58,394 nt of DNA from Paraburkholderia bannensis NBRC 103871 (GCF_000685015.1 NZ_BAYA01000037.1:1-58394); one strand, 5' to 3'. Numbered from the stretch's first letter, positions 34,776 through 43,301 are shown. The notes: generated by a model not told the origin, from the sequence alone. Made by a program: numbers and translations.

Positions 34776-35221
34776 CGCCAACGAATGAGAACATTGTGAT
34801 CAACGATCCGGCTATCGTCGCCGAAGTGACGGCCGCGTTCGAAGCCTATGAGCGCGCGCTGATCGACAACGACATCGCCGCCATGAACGTGCTGTTCTGG
34901 GACGCGCCTGAGACGGTGCGCTACGGCATCGCCGAAATCCAGCACGGCGGCGAGGCCATTCGCGCGTGGCGCGAAGCGTGCGCGCCGGTGCCCAAGTCGC
35001 GCACGCGACATCGCACGGTGGTGACCGCCTTCGGCCACGATTACGCGACGGTGAGCACCGAATTCACCAGCGACGCCACGCCGCTCATTGGGCGGCAGAT
35101 GCAGACCTGGGCGCGGCTTGGTGCGGCCGATGCGGCGTTCGGCCGGTGGATCATCGTCGCTGCGCACGTGAGTCTGATCGACGCGCCGGATACACTGGCG
35201 GCTTACGAACGACGCGCGTGA
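34772..35221 (+). CDS. AtzH/HpxZ-like protein
   Basis: A 149-aa SnoaL/NTF2-like small protein of the AtzH-like family (DUF3225, PF11533). Diagnostic stretch: FEAYERALIDNDIAAMNVLFWDAPETVRYGIAEIQHGGEAIRAWR, then RTVVTAFGHDYATVSTEF. In cyanurate degraders AtzH acts on 1,3-dicarboxyurea just before AtzF; HpxZ is found with oxalurate/allantoin genes. Presence next to atzF and biuH supports a role in ureide mineralisation. ATG overlaps the preceding stop (ATGA). Which substrate it uses here is not known. Confidence 0.8.
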   Translation: MTPTNENIVINDPAIVAEVTAAFEAYERALIDNDIAAMNVLFWDAPETVRYGIAEIQHGGEAIRAWREACAPVPKSRTRHRTVVTAFGHDYATVSTEFTSDATPLIGRQMQTWARLGAADAAFGRWIIVAAHVSLIDAPDTLAAYERRA

Positions 35222-35243
35222 TCGACAAGGAACAGGCAAGAGC

Positions 35244-36023
35244 GTGGTCATCGAATCAAAACGACAAACCGGAGCGAAGCAGCAAGAACCCGCGGACGCG
35301 GCCGAAGACGACTTAAGCGCAGGCGCCGCGAAAGTGGTCTATGGCACGAATCAACTGGCGGAACAGGTCTATCTGCGGCTCAAGCACGACATTTTCGATT
35401 TCCGGCTGTTTCCGGGCGACCGGTTTTCGGAAACGGATATCGCGCAGCATTACGGCGTGTCACGCACGCCGATGCGCGATGCGCTGTTCCGGCTGCTGCG
35501 CGAAGGCTATCTGGAAGTGGGATTCCGGCGCGGCTGGAAAGTGTGCGATATCGACTTCGACCGGCTGGATCAACTTTACGATCTGCGCATTGTGCTGGAA
35601 CTCGCCGCGATTGAACGCGCAGCCAGCGCACGGCCGCCGCATCCCGCCATCGACGCGCTCAAGGCGGTTTGGTGTGTCGCGCCCGAAGCGCGCGAGAGCG
35701 ATCCGGCACGCATGTTTCGGCTCGACGAGAGCTTTCATCGTGGCTTGATCGAAGCGACCGGCAATGCGGAGATGCTGCGCGTCCATAACGAAGTGACCGA
35801 GCGCATCCGGATCGTTCGGAGGCTCGATTTTCTGAAGCCACATCGCACCGACGCGACTTACGACGAACACGCGACGATGCTGATGCTGATCGAGCGCGGC
35901 AAGGTCGCCGAGGCCGGGATTTTGCTGCGTGCGCATGTTACGCAGAGCAAGTTGGAGGTTCGCAAGATCACCGTGTCGATGCTCGCGCAGGCGCGGCATA
36001 GCAAGTTGCCTTTTGTGACATGA
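35244..36023 (+). CDS. GntR-family regulator, FCD subfamily
   Basis: A 259-aa regulator starting at GTG 35244 (AGGAAC about 10 bases upstream). The GntR winged helix covers about 35-100 (QVYLRLKHDIFDFRLFPGDRFSETDIAQHYGVSRTPMRDALFRLLREGYL). The FCD effector domain (about 110-240) has the metal/ligand residues in LYDLRIVLELAAIERA, DESFHRGLIEATGN, and DEHATMLMLIERG. It closes the atzF operon and probably controls it with one of its metabolites as ligand. The palindrome at 25571-25586 is a candidate operator. Confidence 0.88.
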   Translation: MVIESKRQTGAKQQEPADAAEDDLSAGAAKVVYGTNQLAEQVYLRLKHDIFDFRLFPGDRFSETDIAQHYGVSRTPMRDALFRLLREGYLEVGFRRGWKVCDIDFDRLDQLYDLRIVLELAAIERAASARPPHPAIDALKAVWCVAPEARESDPARMFRLDESFHRGLIEATGNAEMLRVHNEVTERIRIVRRLDFLKPHRTDATYDEHATMLMLIERGKVAEAGILLRAHVTQSKLEVRKITVSMLAQARHSKLPFVT

Positions 36024-36136
36024 GTGAATTGAACCGTGTTTGGAGCAACTATGCTTTTTGCGCATTTTTGTAGTGTCCGACCCCTTTTAAAATACGATAA
36101 TTAGTATTATGTCAAATGTGAGACGCATCGATCTTT

Positions 36137-36157
36137 GAGAGTGCCGCAGGCACTCTC
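36137..36157. repeat. Perfect short hairpin after the GntR gene
   Basis: GAGAGTGCC, loop GCA, GGCACTCTC forms a 9-bp perfect stem 114 bp after the GntR stop. There is no T tract, so it may be a weak terminator, a processing site or an mRNA-stabilising hairpin. Confidence 0.5.
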
Positions 36158-36221
36158 CTCGAACGTCTGAATTCATCGGATGCCGCTGGCGCCGCGTGCC
36201 AGACCATCTGCATGCATGCCC

Positions 36222-36560
36222 TCATCCATTCGGTCGAAACGTCATGACGAAGCTCGTCGGGGCGCTGCCGTTGACATCCACCGGCATCGGATCCGAATTC
36301 CCAACGGCGACCACCACAGCACGATCGCATTGCGGGTTCCGCTCGGACGCTTGAGCGTGACACTGAGCAGCGCCCCGCTGGGGGCACGTGACTACGATTA
36401 CCGCAGACGGATTGCCCTTAATATCGAACGGCGCGAAGACGTTGGCGCGCACCCGACGCGCCACCTTCTCGACATATCCTGCCGACGCGGCGGCCCCGCT
36501 ATCCAGCCAAGACCTGCTGGCGATTTCCTTCAGCGCGGCGGGACGTGCTACGCGCTCCCG
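36222..36560 (-). pseudogene. TonB/TolA C-terminal domain fragment
   Basis: The minus strand reads SAGYVEKVARRVRANVFAPFDIKGNPSAVIVV and, further on, NPQCDRAVVVAVGNSDPMPVDVNGSAPTSF ending TFRPNG, the C-terminal domain of TonB/TolA energy transducers. Between these blocks about 20 codons are out of frame. Shifting by one base restores SGALLSVTLKRPSG, so two compensating single-base indels are inferred. No transmembrane anchor or upstream part is present. It is a remnant between the GntR gene and fisR. Confidence 0.65.
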
Positions 36561-36677
36561 CTCCATTCTGAGCGAAGCGATGTCAAGCACACGGCAGCAT
36601 ATGATGTCGTGCATCACGCAACAGGCGCCGTGCGTAACGTGGCAAACACCGTTGCTACCCGATGGACAACCCAGGCG

Positions 36678-38051
36678 TCAGGTTTTACCAGCGTTCGCGA
36701 GCGCCTTGAGCCGACGGTACAGCGTGCGCTCGCTCATCCCGAGCCGCGTAGCGAGTTCACTGCGCTTGCCGCCCGATTCCGCAGCGGCGCGCGCGAGTTC
36801 TGCGTCCGACACCTTGCGAGGCAGAGCGAAACCCGTCGCGGGCAATGTTTCGACCGGTGACATGACTTCTCGCGCGAGTGACTCCGGCAATTGGTCGGGC
36901 CGTATTACACCGTCGTCGGCCAGGAGGCTTGCACGCTCGAGCACGTTGCGTAGTTCGCGGATGTTGCCCGGCCAGGAATACGCACGCAGCAGTGCAAGCG
37001 CGTCAGGCGAAATCAGGGGTTTGCGTGGCAAGCCGTGTCCCGCAGTGGCAATGCGCGCAAGAATGGAGTCCGCCAGGAGCGGGATATCCTCCACACGCTC
37101 GCGCACTGCGGGCAGTCGAATCGGAAACGCACTGATCCGGAAGTAAAGGTCGGAGCGAAACAGCCCCGCCGAAATCATCTGCTCGAGCGGCTTGTGCGTG
37201 GCGGCAACGAGCCGGAAATCGGCGCGCTGGGTCTCGGTGCTGCCGACACGCCTGAAGGTGCCGGTTTCGATGAGCCGCAACAGCTTGACCTGGATCGACA
37301 GAGGAACATCGCCAATCTCGTCGAGAAACAGCGTGCCGCCTTGCGCGGTTTCAACCAGCCCCGGCTTTCGGCTGGTCGCACCCGTGAACGCCCCCTTCTC
37401 GAACCCGAACAACTCGCTTTCGAAAAGCGTTTCGGTAATGCCGGAGCAGTCGACGACAACGAATGGCCGTTGCGCCCGATCGCTCGCTTCGTGAAGCGCA
37501 TGGGCGAACAGTTCCTTGCCCGTTCCGGATTCGCCCAGCAGCAGCACGGGCAATATCGATGGTGCAACGCGCTGCAGGGCGGAGATCGCTGCATTGAAAG
37601 TCGGCGCTCGTCCGACAAGGCCTTCCGCGCTGGGTCTCGCTGATGCGCCCCGAACCGTTGCGAGGCGCTCGACGTACGCGATGATTTCCGAGTGGGCGTC
37701 AAAAATCGGCCGCAACTCGACGTCGACGTGTTCGGGGCCCCGCGGGGTGTGATGAATATGCAGCACGCGGTCCGCGCCGCGGCTCTCGGCTGCGCGCTTC
37801 ATTGGGCAGTGCTCTCCTGCCTGATCGCAGGGCACGTCGTAATGGTGGGAAACCTGATAGCACTTGCGGCCGACGTGCGCCTGCCCCTCTACGCCAAATT
37901 GCCGCTGATACGCCCGATTCGCCGCCAGAATCTGATATTGCGGATCGAGCACGATCGCGGGCAGCGGATCGTACTCCAGGTACGACACTAGCGCGCCGAC
38001 ATCCGGCGCCATATACGGCAAACTAGTTGATGTCAGGTCATGCGAAGTCAT
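36678..38051 (-). CDS. fisR: Sigma-54-dependent sulfane-sulfur regulator FisR
   Basis: A 457-aa enhancer-binding protein. A PAS-like sensor (about 20-130) carries Cys64, Cys75 and Cys82 (KCYQVSHHYDVPCDQAGEHC), the same 11- and 7-residue spacing as the three cysteines reported for Cupriavidus FisR, which sense persulfides. The AAA+ domain has GESGTGKELFA (Walker A), the sigma-54 contact loop ELFGFEKGAFTGA, and GGTLFLDEIGDV (Walker B). A Fis-type helix-turn-helix ends the protein (SELATRLGMSERTLYRRLKAL). It is divergent from the persulfide dioxygenase and SQR genes that it should activate. Confidence 0.85.
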   Translation of the reverse strand: MTSHDLTSTSLPYMAPDVGALVSYLEYDPLPAIVLDPQYQILAANRAYQRQFGVEGQAHVGRKCYQVSHHYDVPCDQAGEHCPMKRAAESRGADRVLHIHHTPRGPEHVDVELRPIFDAHSEIIAYVERLATVRGASARPSAEGLVGRAPTFNAAISALQRVAPSILPVLLLGESGTGKELFAHALHEASDRAQRPFVVVDCSGITETLFESELFGFEKGAFTGATSRKPGLVETAQGGTLFLDEIGDVPLSIQVKLLRLIETGTFRRVGSTETQRADFRLVAATHKPLEQMISAGLFRSDLYFRISAFPIRLPAVRERVEDIPLLADSILARIATAGHGLPRKPLISPDALALLRAYSWPGNIRELRNVLERASLLADDGVIRPDQLPESLAREVMSPVETLPATGFALPRKVSDAELARAAAESGGKRSELATRLGMSERTLYRRLKALANAGKT

Positions 38052-38106
38052 GATCGTCGGTCCTTGCGCTTGCAGCCGAGAATTTCAGACTGCCAATTAT
38101 GCCACC

Positions 38107-38124
38107 GACTGCCATCTGGCAGTC
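38107..38124. promoter_or_regulatory. Putative FisR upstream activator site
   Basis: GACTGCCATCTGGCAGTC is a perfect palindrome (8-bp arms, 2-bp spacer). An additional direct copy of the half-site GACTGCCA is at 38088-38095. It lies about 120 bp upstream of the -24/-12 promoter, a usual position for a sigma-54 enhancer, and in the fisR/pdo intergenic region. Confidence 0.6.
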
Positions 38125-38242
38125 TTAGGTGTCATGCGGATGGCATGCACGCGCCCCGACGCGCAGGCTCCGCTTATCGCACGGCACAGAAAACCCAATC
38201 TGAATCATGGATTTAGATTCAACTGCGCCGCGCGCAAACGAG

Positions 38243-38259
38243 TTGGCACGATTATTGTT
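38243..38259 (+). promoter_or_regulatory. Sigma-54 (-24/-12) promoter of the sulfide-oxidation genes
   Basis: TTGGCACG, four bases, TTGTT: the GG of the -24 element and the G of the -12 element are separated by exactly ten bases. The -12 element reads GT instead of the consensus GC. It is about 55 bp upstream of the MBL gene start, with a sigma-54 activator encoded divergently. Confidence 0.65.
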
Positions 38260-38311
38260 CTGCCATTCCTTGCCAGGACCGTAAGTCCGTCATTTGCGAG
38301 GAATAACCCCA

Positions 38312-39193
38312 ATGCCTGCCTGCAGATTTACCGTCGAAGGGTTCTTCGATCCCGCCACGTGGACCGTGAGCTACATGTTGCTCGACGTCGGTACGCGCCG
38401 CTGCGCGCTGATCGACACCGTGCTTGACTACGACCCGAAATCGGGGCGCACGGGCACTGTCACGGCAGACCGGCTCGCCAGCCGCGTCGAATCGCTGGGC
38501 GCCCGTGTGGACTGGCTGCTTGAAACCCATGTCCACGCCGATCACCTTTCCGCGGCGCCTTATCTGAAGGCGAGGCTTGGAGGCAAGGTCGCCATCGGCG
38601 ACCAGGTCACGCGCGTACAGGGCGTATTCGGCAAGCTGTTCAACACGGGGCCGGACTTCCGTACCGACGGCTCGCAGTTCGATCGCCTGTTTGCCGATGG
38701 CGACGCGTTTCCCGTGGGCGACCTCGAGGTCCGCGTGATGCACACGCCGGGCCATACGCCTGCGTGCGTGACCTACGTGGTCGGCGACGGCACCCGGCAG
38801 GCCGCTTTCGTCGGCGACACGCTATTCATGCCCGACTACGGAACCGCCCGCTGCGACTTTCCCGGTGGCGACGCGTCGGCGCTCTACCGGTCGATCCGCC
38901 GTGTCCTCAGCCTGCCAGCCGAGACGCGCCTGTACATGTGCCACGACTATCAGCCAGGCGGCCGCGCCGTGAAATTCGAAAGCACCGTGGCCGAAGAGCG
39001 CGAAGCCAACGTCCACGTGCACGACGGCATCGACGAGGCGTCGTTCATCGCCATGCGCAAGGCCCGCGACGCCACGCTCGACATGCCCGTTCTCATCCTG
39101 CCGTCGGTGCAGGTCAACATGCGCGCCGGCCACATGCCAGAGCCGGAGAGCAACGGCGTTTCATACATCAAGATCCCGATCAACGCGCTTTGA
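38312..39193 (+). CDS. Persulfide dioxygenase-like MBL-fold hydrolase
   Basis: A 293-aa metallo-beta-lactamase-fold protein of the ETHE1/Blh-like persulfide dioxygenase group, which oxidises glutathione persulfide to sulfite. The metal motif is ETHVHADHLSAAPYL (about 78-90), with HTPGHTPACVTYVVGD, AFVGDTLFMPDYG and YMCHDYQPGG supplying the other ligands. The long insertion after the first metal motif is as in bacterial Pdo2-type proteins. ATG 38312 follows GAGGA with normal spacing. It is the first gene after the sigma-54 promoter, followed by the SQR fusion (39 bp gap). Confidence 0.85.
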   Translation: MPACRFTVEGFFDPATWTVSYMLLDVGTRRCALIDTVLDYDPKSGRTGTVTADRLASRVESLGARVDWLLETHVHADHLSAAPYLKARLGGKVAIGDQVTRVQGVFGKLFNTGPDFRTDGSQFDRLFADGDAFPVGDLEVRVMHTPGHTPACVTYVVGDGTRQAAFVGDTLFMPDYGTARCDFPGGDASALYRSIRRVLSLPAETRLYMCHDYQPGGRAVKFESTVAEEREANVHVHDGIDEASFIAMRKARDATLDMPVLILPSVQVNMRAGHMPEPESNGVSYIKIPINAL

Positions 39194-39232
39194 GCGACGC
39201 GGCGAACATCGACGAAAACACAAGAGGCAAGC

Positions 39233-40888
39233 ATGGAACTTAAGAAGCTCACGGACACCTTTGCCGTTTCCCCCCAGATCCGCGTTGCCGATCTGGCTGC
39301 GCTGCGCGAGATGGGCTTTCGTGCGATCATCTGCAACCGTTCCGACGGCGAAGGCGCGGACCAGCCCACATTCACCGAAATCGAGCAGGCAGCACGGCAG
39401 CTTGGCATGGAAGCACACTACCTTCCTGTGGAATCTGGCAAAGTAAGCGATCAGGATGCCGAACGATTTCGCGATTATCTGGCCACCCTTGCGCGGCCGC
39501 TGCTCGCGTACTGCCGCACCGGCATGCGCTCGGCGACCCTGTGGGCGCTGGCCAGCGCATCAACCATGTCGCTCGTCGAGATTCTTGCCGCAGGCAAGCG
39601 CGCCGGGGTCGACTTGAGCGGGCTCGCGCGCCGCATCGGCTCGCCGCGCATCGCCACCGAGGACCAGCACGATGTCGTGATCATCGGCGCGGGAGCGGCG
39701 GGCGTCGCCACCGCGTCGAGCCTGCTTGCCCGGGCGCCCGACCTTGACATCGCCATCATCGACCCCGCCGACGTGCACTACTACCAGCCCGGCTGGACGA
39801 TGGTGGGTGCGGGCGTATTCCGTCCGGAAACGACCGCTCGTCCCATGGGTGGCGTGCTCCCGCACAACGTATGCTGGATCAAGGCGGCCGTGGCCGCGTT
39901 CGAGCCCACAGCGAATGCCGTGATCCTCGAAGGCTGCCGCGTCGTGACATACCGGCAACTCGTGGTCTGCCCAGGCCTGAAGCTGGACTGGAATGCCATT
40001 GAAGGACTGCCGCAGACGCTTGGGCGCAACGGCGTGACCTCCAACTATCGTTACGACCTTGCGCCCTACACGTGGCAACGGGTGCAGCAGCTCAAGGGCG
40101 GTCGCGCGCTATTCACTCAACCGCCCATGCCGATCAAATGCGCGGGTGCGCCGCAAAAGGCCATGTATCTTTCGTGCGATCACTGGCGCCGCACCGGCAC
40201 GCTCAACCAGATCAACGTCGAGTTTTACAACGCCGGCGCAGCGCTCTTCGGTGTAGCCGACTATGTGCCAGCACTCATGAAGTACGTCGAGTCGTACGGC
40301 ATCGATCTGAACTTCGGCTTCAACCTGACGGCCGTGGACGGTGAGGCACAACAAGCGACCTTCACGCGGGCACTCCCTGGCGGCGGCAGCGAAACATTCG
40401 AGACCGGTTTCGACCTGCTCCACGTCGTGCCGCCCCAGAAGGCGCCCGATTTCATCCGTGTCAGCCCGCTTGCCGATGCCGGCGGCTGGGTCGACGTCGA
40501 TCAGGGCACCTTGCGGCACAAGGTCTACGAGAACATCTTCGGGCTAGGCGACGTGACCAATACGCCCAACGCCAAGACCGCGGCAGCCGCTCGCAAGCAG
40601 GCGCCGGTCGTCGCGCACAACGTGCTTGCCGCGCTGGGCGTCACGCGCGGAGCGGCGACCTATGACGGTTACGGTTCCTGCCCGCTCACGGTCGAGCGCG
40701 GGAAGATCGTGCTCGCCGAGTTTCTCTATGGCGGCAAGGTCGCGCCGACCTTCCCCGCATGGATCATCGACGGGAAGAAGCCATCCGGTCTCGCCTGGCT
40801 GCTCAAGGAGCGCATCCTGCCGCCGCTTTACTGGCGAGGCATGCTCAAGGGACGGGAGTGGTTCGTGCAACCCCAGGTGGCCGACTGA
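39233..40888 (+). CDS. Sulfurtransferase-like/DUF442 domain fused to sulfide:quinone oxidoreductase
   Basis: A 551-aa fusion. Residues about 1-110 form a DUF442/TIGR01244-type phosphatase-rhodanese-like domain with an active-site loop YCRTGMRSA. Residues about 140-551 are a sulfide:quinone oxidoreductase with the FAD-binding GAGAAGVATASSLL. Two redox cysteines align with mitochondrial-type SQOR (PIKCAGAPQK and YGSCPLTVE), and the second FAD motif is IFGLGDVTNTPNAKTAAAARKQA. It would oxidise sulfide with quinone reduction, and the N-terminal domain may accept the sulfane sulfur. It is downstream of the persulfide dioxygenase in the FisR-controlled unit. Confidence 0.87.
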   Translation: MELKKLTDTFAVSPQIRVADLAALREMGFRAIICNRSDGEGADQPTFTEIEQAARQLGMEAHYLPVESGKVSDQDAERFRDYLATLARPLLAYCRTGMRSATLWALASASTMSLVEILAAGKRAGVDLSGLARRIGSPRIATEDQHDVVIIGAGAAGVATASSLLARAPDLDIAIIDPADVHYYQPGWTMVGAGVFRPETTARPMGGVLPHNVCWIKAAVAAFEPTANAVILEGCRVVTYRQLVVCPGLKLDWNAIEGLPQTLGRNGVTSNYRYDLAPYTWQRVQQLKGGRALFTQPPMPIKCAGAPQKAMYLSCDHWRRTGTLNQINVEFYNAGAALFGVADYVPALMKYVESYGIDLNFGFNLTAVDGEAQQATFTRALPGGGSETFETGFDLLHVVPPQKAPDFIRVSPLADAGGWVDVDQGTLRHKVYENIFGLGDVTNTPNAKTAAAARKQAPVVAHNVLAALGVTRGAATYDGYGSCPLTVERGKIVLAEFLYGGKVAPTFPAWIIDGKKPSGLAWLLKERILPPLYWRGMLKGREWFVQPQVAD

Positions 40889-40921
40889 TAATCGTCCGCT
40901 TGCCGTCCCTCGAGGTGATCG

Positions 40922-41725
40922 ATGCTGGTCTCGCTTTTTCTCGGCGCCCTGGTCGGCGCCATTCTCGGACTCACAGGTGCCGGTGGCGGCATTCTCGCCG
41001 TACCCGCGCTCGTATTCGGCATGGGATGGCCCATGCAGCAGGCGACGCCCGTCGCGCTTGTCGCCGTCGCGGGCAGCGCGGCAGTGGGCGCACTCGAGGC
41101 GTTCCGCAAACGCCTGGTCCGTTATCGCGCCGCGTTCCTGATGGCCGCACTTGGAGTCCCTGCCACGGCAGTGGGGGCGCGCCTCGCACGTGCCCTGCCC
41201 CAGAGGCTGCTGCTTGGCTTGTTCGCCTGTGTCATGCTTTTCGTTGCCTTCCGGCTACTTCGGCAGACGCTCAGTCGCAAGGCACCGGCACAACAAGCAT
41301 CGCCGCTTTGCGTCGCCCATATCAACCCGTCGACGGGCCGGTTTGACTGGTCCTGGCCTACAGCACTGGCACTGGCGGCAATCGGGTCGCTTACCGGCCT
41401 GATGACGGGGCTGCTCGGCGTGGGCGGCGGATTCATTATCGTGCCGCTAATGCGCAAGCTGACTGACGTATCCATGCACGGCATCGTAGCAACGTCGCTA
41501 ATGGTGATTGCACTGGTTGGCGGCGGCGGTGTGCTGGCGACGGCGATGCACGGTACCGCATTTCCGTTCGACGTCGTCTTGTGGTTCAGCACCGCTACCG
41601 CCGCAGGGATGCTAGGTGGGCGCCTCGTTTCGCATCGCCTGGCCGCTCATCACGTCCAGTCCGGGTTCGCGGTCATCCTCGTATGCGTGGCCCTCGGCAT
41701 GCTCGCCAAGGCCGTCCTCGCATGA
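40922..41725 (+). CDS. TauE/SafE-family sulfite/anion exporter
   Basis: A 267-aa inner-membrane permease of the TauE/SafE family (PF01925), with about eight helices. It has repeated family motifs GALVGAILGLTGAGGGILAVPAL (N-terminal half) and GSLTGLMTGLLGVGGGFIIVPLM (C-terminal half). It sits 33 bp after the SQR fusion in the same direction. Removing sulfite or another product of persulfide oxidation is the likely task. It is probably co-transcribed with the pdo-sqr unit. Confidence 0.87.
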   Translation: MLVSLFLGALVGAILGLTGAGGGILAVPALVFGMGWPMQQATPVALVAVAGSAAVGALEAFRKRLVRYRAAFLMAALGVPATAVGARLARALPQRLLLGLFACVMLFVAFRLLRQTLSRKAPAQQASPLCVAHINPSTGRFDWSWPTALALAAIGSLTGLMTGLLGVGGGFIIVPLMRKLTDVSMHGIVATSLMVIALVGGGGVLATAMHGTAFPFDVVLWFSTATAAGMLGGRLVSHRLAAHHVQSGFAVILVCVALGMLAKAVLA

Positions 41726-41851
41726 ACCGGCGGGCGCAGCGAGCACCATGCGCTTCATGCGGGGACGAGGGTGGCACGATGGCTCCCGACACGACATGCC
41801 GGCGCGTCTGGAAACAATTGCCCGGCATGGTTGAACACGCGATTGCGCCTG

Positions 41852-42199
41852 TCAGGCGGAAAACTCCTCGAACGCTGCTAGCGCATGGGTGGCGTACATC
41901 ATCGACGGGCCACCACCCATGTAGACTGCGGTAGCCAAGACGTCTTCGAGTTCCTGTCTCGTCATGCCAAGCTTCACCAGCGTCTGGACATGGAAGCCAA
42001 TACAGTCGTCACACCGGGAATACACGGCGATACCCAGCGCAACCAGCTCCCGTGTCTTTTTGTCCAGAGCGCTGTCCTTTGTGCCCGCAGCCGCCAGTTG
42101 GCTGAATGCCGTCATCAGGTCTGGCTGCGTTTGACGCAGGGCTCGCATCTGGTTGGAGACCGCGCGTACGACGTCTTTAAATACAGGTAATCCACTCAT
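41852..42199 (-). CDS. AhpD-like carboxymuconolactone decarboxylase-family protein
   Basis: A 115-aa protein of the CMD/AhpD fold (PF02627). The redox motif is RCDDCIGFHVQTLVKLG: a CxxC pair followed by His three residues later, as in AhpD-type peroxidases. The start MSGLPVFKD (42199) has GGAGG eight bases upstream; a 16-residue longer frame lacks one. It is convergent with the TauE gene. It is probably a thiol peroxidase or disulfide reductase accompanying sulfide oxidation. Confidence 0.85.
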   Translation of the reverse strand: MSGLPVFKDVVRAVSNQMRALRQTQPDLMTAFSQLAAAGTKDSALDKKTRELVALGIAVYSRCDDCIGFHVQTLVKLGMTRQELEDVLATAVYMGGGPSMMYATHALAAFEEFSA

Positions 42200-42433
42200 C
42201 GCTGTTCCTCCGGCTATCAGAGATCTAACAGAAAATTTGGGGTCCAAAATAAATCAAATCAGGTGTGCGGCAATCGATCTGGCCATTGGACCACGCGATT
42301 CGGGCACCGGGTCCGACCCATTCATCTGATCAAGCGCCGTATGCGCTCAAGCAGTGGTTCACGGCAACCAGACCGTCCCCGCGTGCACACGGTCCCGCCG
42401 TGAACAGCCGCGAGCCGTTGTTGTGCACCTTGC

Positions 42434-42865
42434 TTACGCCCGTTGCATGCTCGATTTCGTCCGCTCGACGAGTTCGAAGACGAGCATACCCGCCACCATG
42501 GCTGCCACGAATCCGATGGCTTTCGGATAGCCCGCACCCAATGCGACCAGCGCGGGCCCCGGGCAAAAGCCCGCCAGGCCCCAGCCGACTCCGAATGCCG
42601 CGCTGCCGAGGACGAGTCTTGGCGTAATTGTCGTGCTTGCCGGAAGCTGCACAGGCAAGCCTAGTAACGAGCGCGAGCGGCGTCTCACGACGAAGAACGC
42701 GAGCGACGCCACGACGATGGCGCCCACCATCACAAATGCGAGGGACGGGTCCCAACTACCGGCGATATCGAGAAAGCCCAGCACCTTGGCCGGGTTGCTC
42801 ATGCCGGAGACCATCAGTCCAACGCCGAAAATCAGTCCGGAAAGCAGTGCGGTGAGAATTGCCAT
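42434..42865 (-). CDS. YeeE/YedE (DUF6691) sulfur transporter half, C-terminal type
   Basis: A 143-aa membrane protein with about four helices. Signatures are LSGLIFGVGLMVSGMSNPAKVLGFLD and the conserved FGVGWGLAGFCPGPALVALG (Cys in CPGP). It is the second half of a split YeeE/YedE (PmpB-like) transporter, a family that moves thiosulfate or related sulfur species. It lies one base downstream of its partner half and in the bigR operon. Confidence 0.85.
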   Translation of the reverse strand: MAILTALLSGLIFGVGLMVSGMSNPAKVLGFLDIAGSWDPSLAFVMVGAIVVASLAFFVVRRRSRSLLGLPVQLPASTTITPRLVLGSAAFGVGWGLAGFCPGPALVALGAGYPKAIGFVAAMVAGMLVFELVERTKSSMQRA

Positions 42866-42866
42866 G

Positions 42867-43301
42867 TCAACCTCCCATCAGGTGCCGTTGAACGAAAACG
42901 GTCAAAAACCCAGCCGCCATGAAGGTCAGCGTGGCGACGAGCGAACGCAGCGACCCGCGCGAAAGGCCACACACGCCGTGGCCACTGGTGCAGCCGCTGG
43001 CATAGCGGGTGCCGAGCCCCACCAGGAAGCCTGCGACCAGGATGACGCCCCAGTTCGCCTCGATATCCGCAATTGCCGGCTTGCCGAGGAGGCCTGCGAC
43101 GACTGGGGCGATGATGAGGCCTGCGACAAAGGCCAGGCGCCAACCGCTGTCGTTGCGTGGCAGGCTCAACAGGCCACCGAAAATGCCGCTGATGCCAGCG
43201 ATGCGGCCATTGAACAGCACGAGCACAGCCGCCGCCAGACCGATGATGAGTCCACCGGTCAAGGAGAGACCGGGTGTGAAGTGTGTGAAGTCAATCAACA
43301 T
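42867..43301 (-). CDS. YeeE/YedE sulfur transporter half, N-terminal type
   Basis: A 144-aa membrane protein (PmpA-like) with about four helices and the signature GTRYASGCTSGHGVCGLSRGS, whose cysteines are thought to relay sulfur in YeeE-type transporters. The ATG at 43301 lies inside the end of bigR (7-bp overlap), indicating coupled translation. With the next gene it makes a complete two-subunit transporter. Confidence 0.86.
   Translation of the reverse strand: MLIDFTHFTPGLSLTGGLIIGLAAAVLVLFNGRIAGISGIFGGLLSLPRNDSGWRLAFVAGLIIAPVVAGLLGKPAIADIEANWGVILVAGFLVGLGTRYASGCTSGHGVCGLSRGSLRSLVATLTFMAAGFLTVFVQRHLMGG

Noticed and set aside
36137..36157. Hairpin as a rho-independent terminator for the GntR operon
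   Set aside because: The stem is perfect but there is no T tract after either arm, so only a hairpin is reported.
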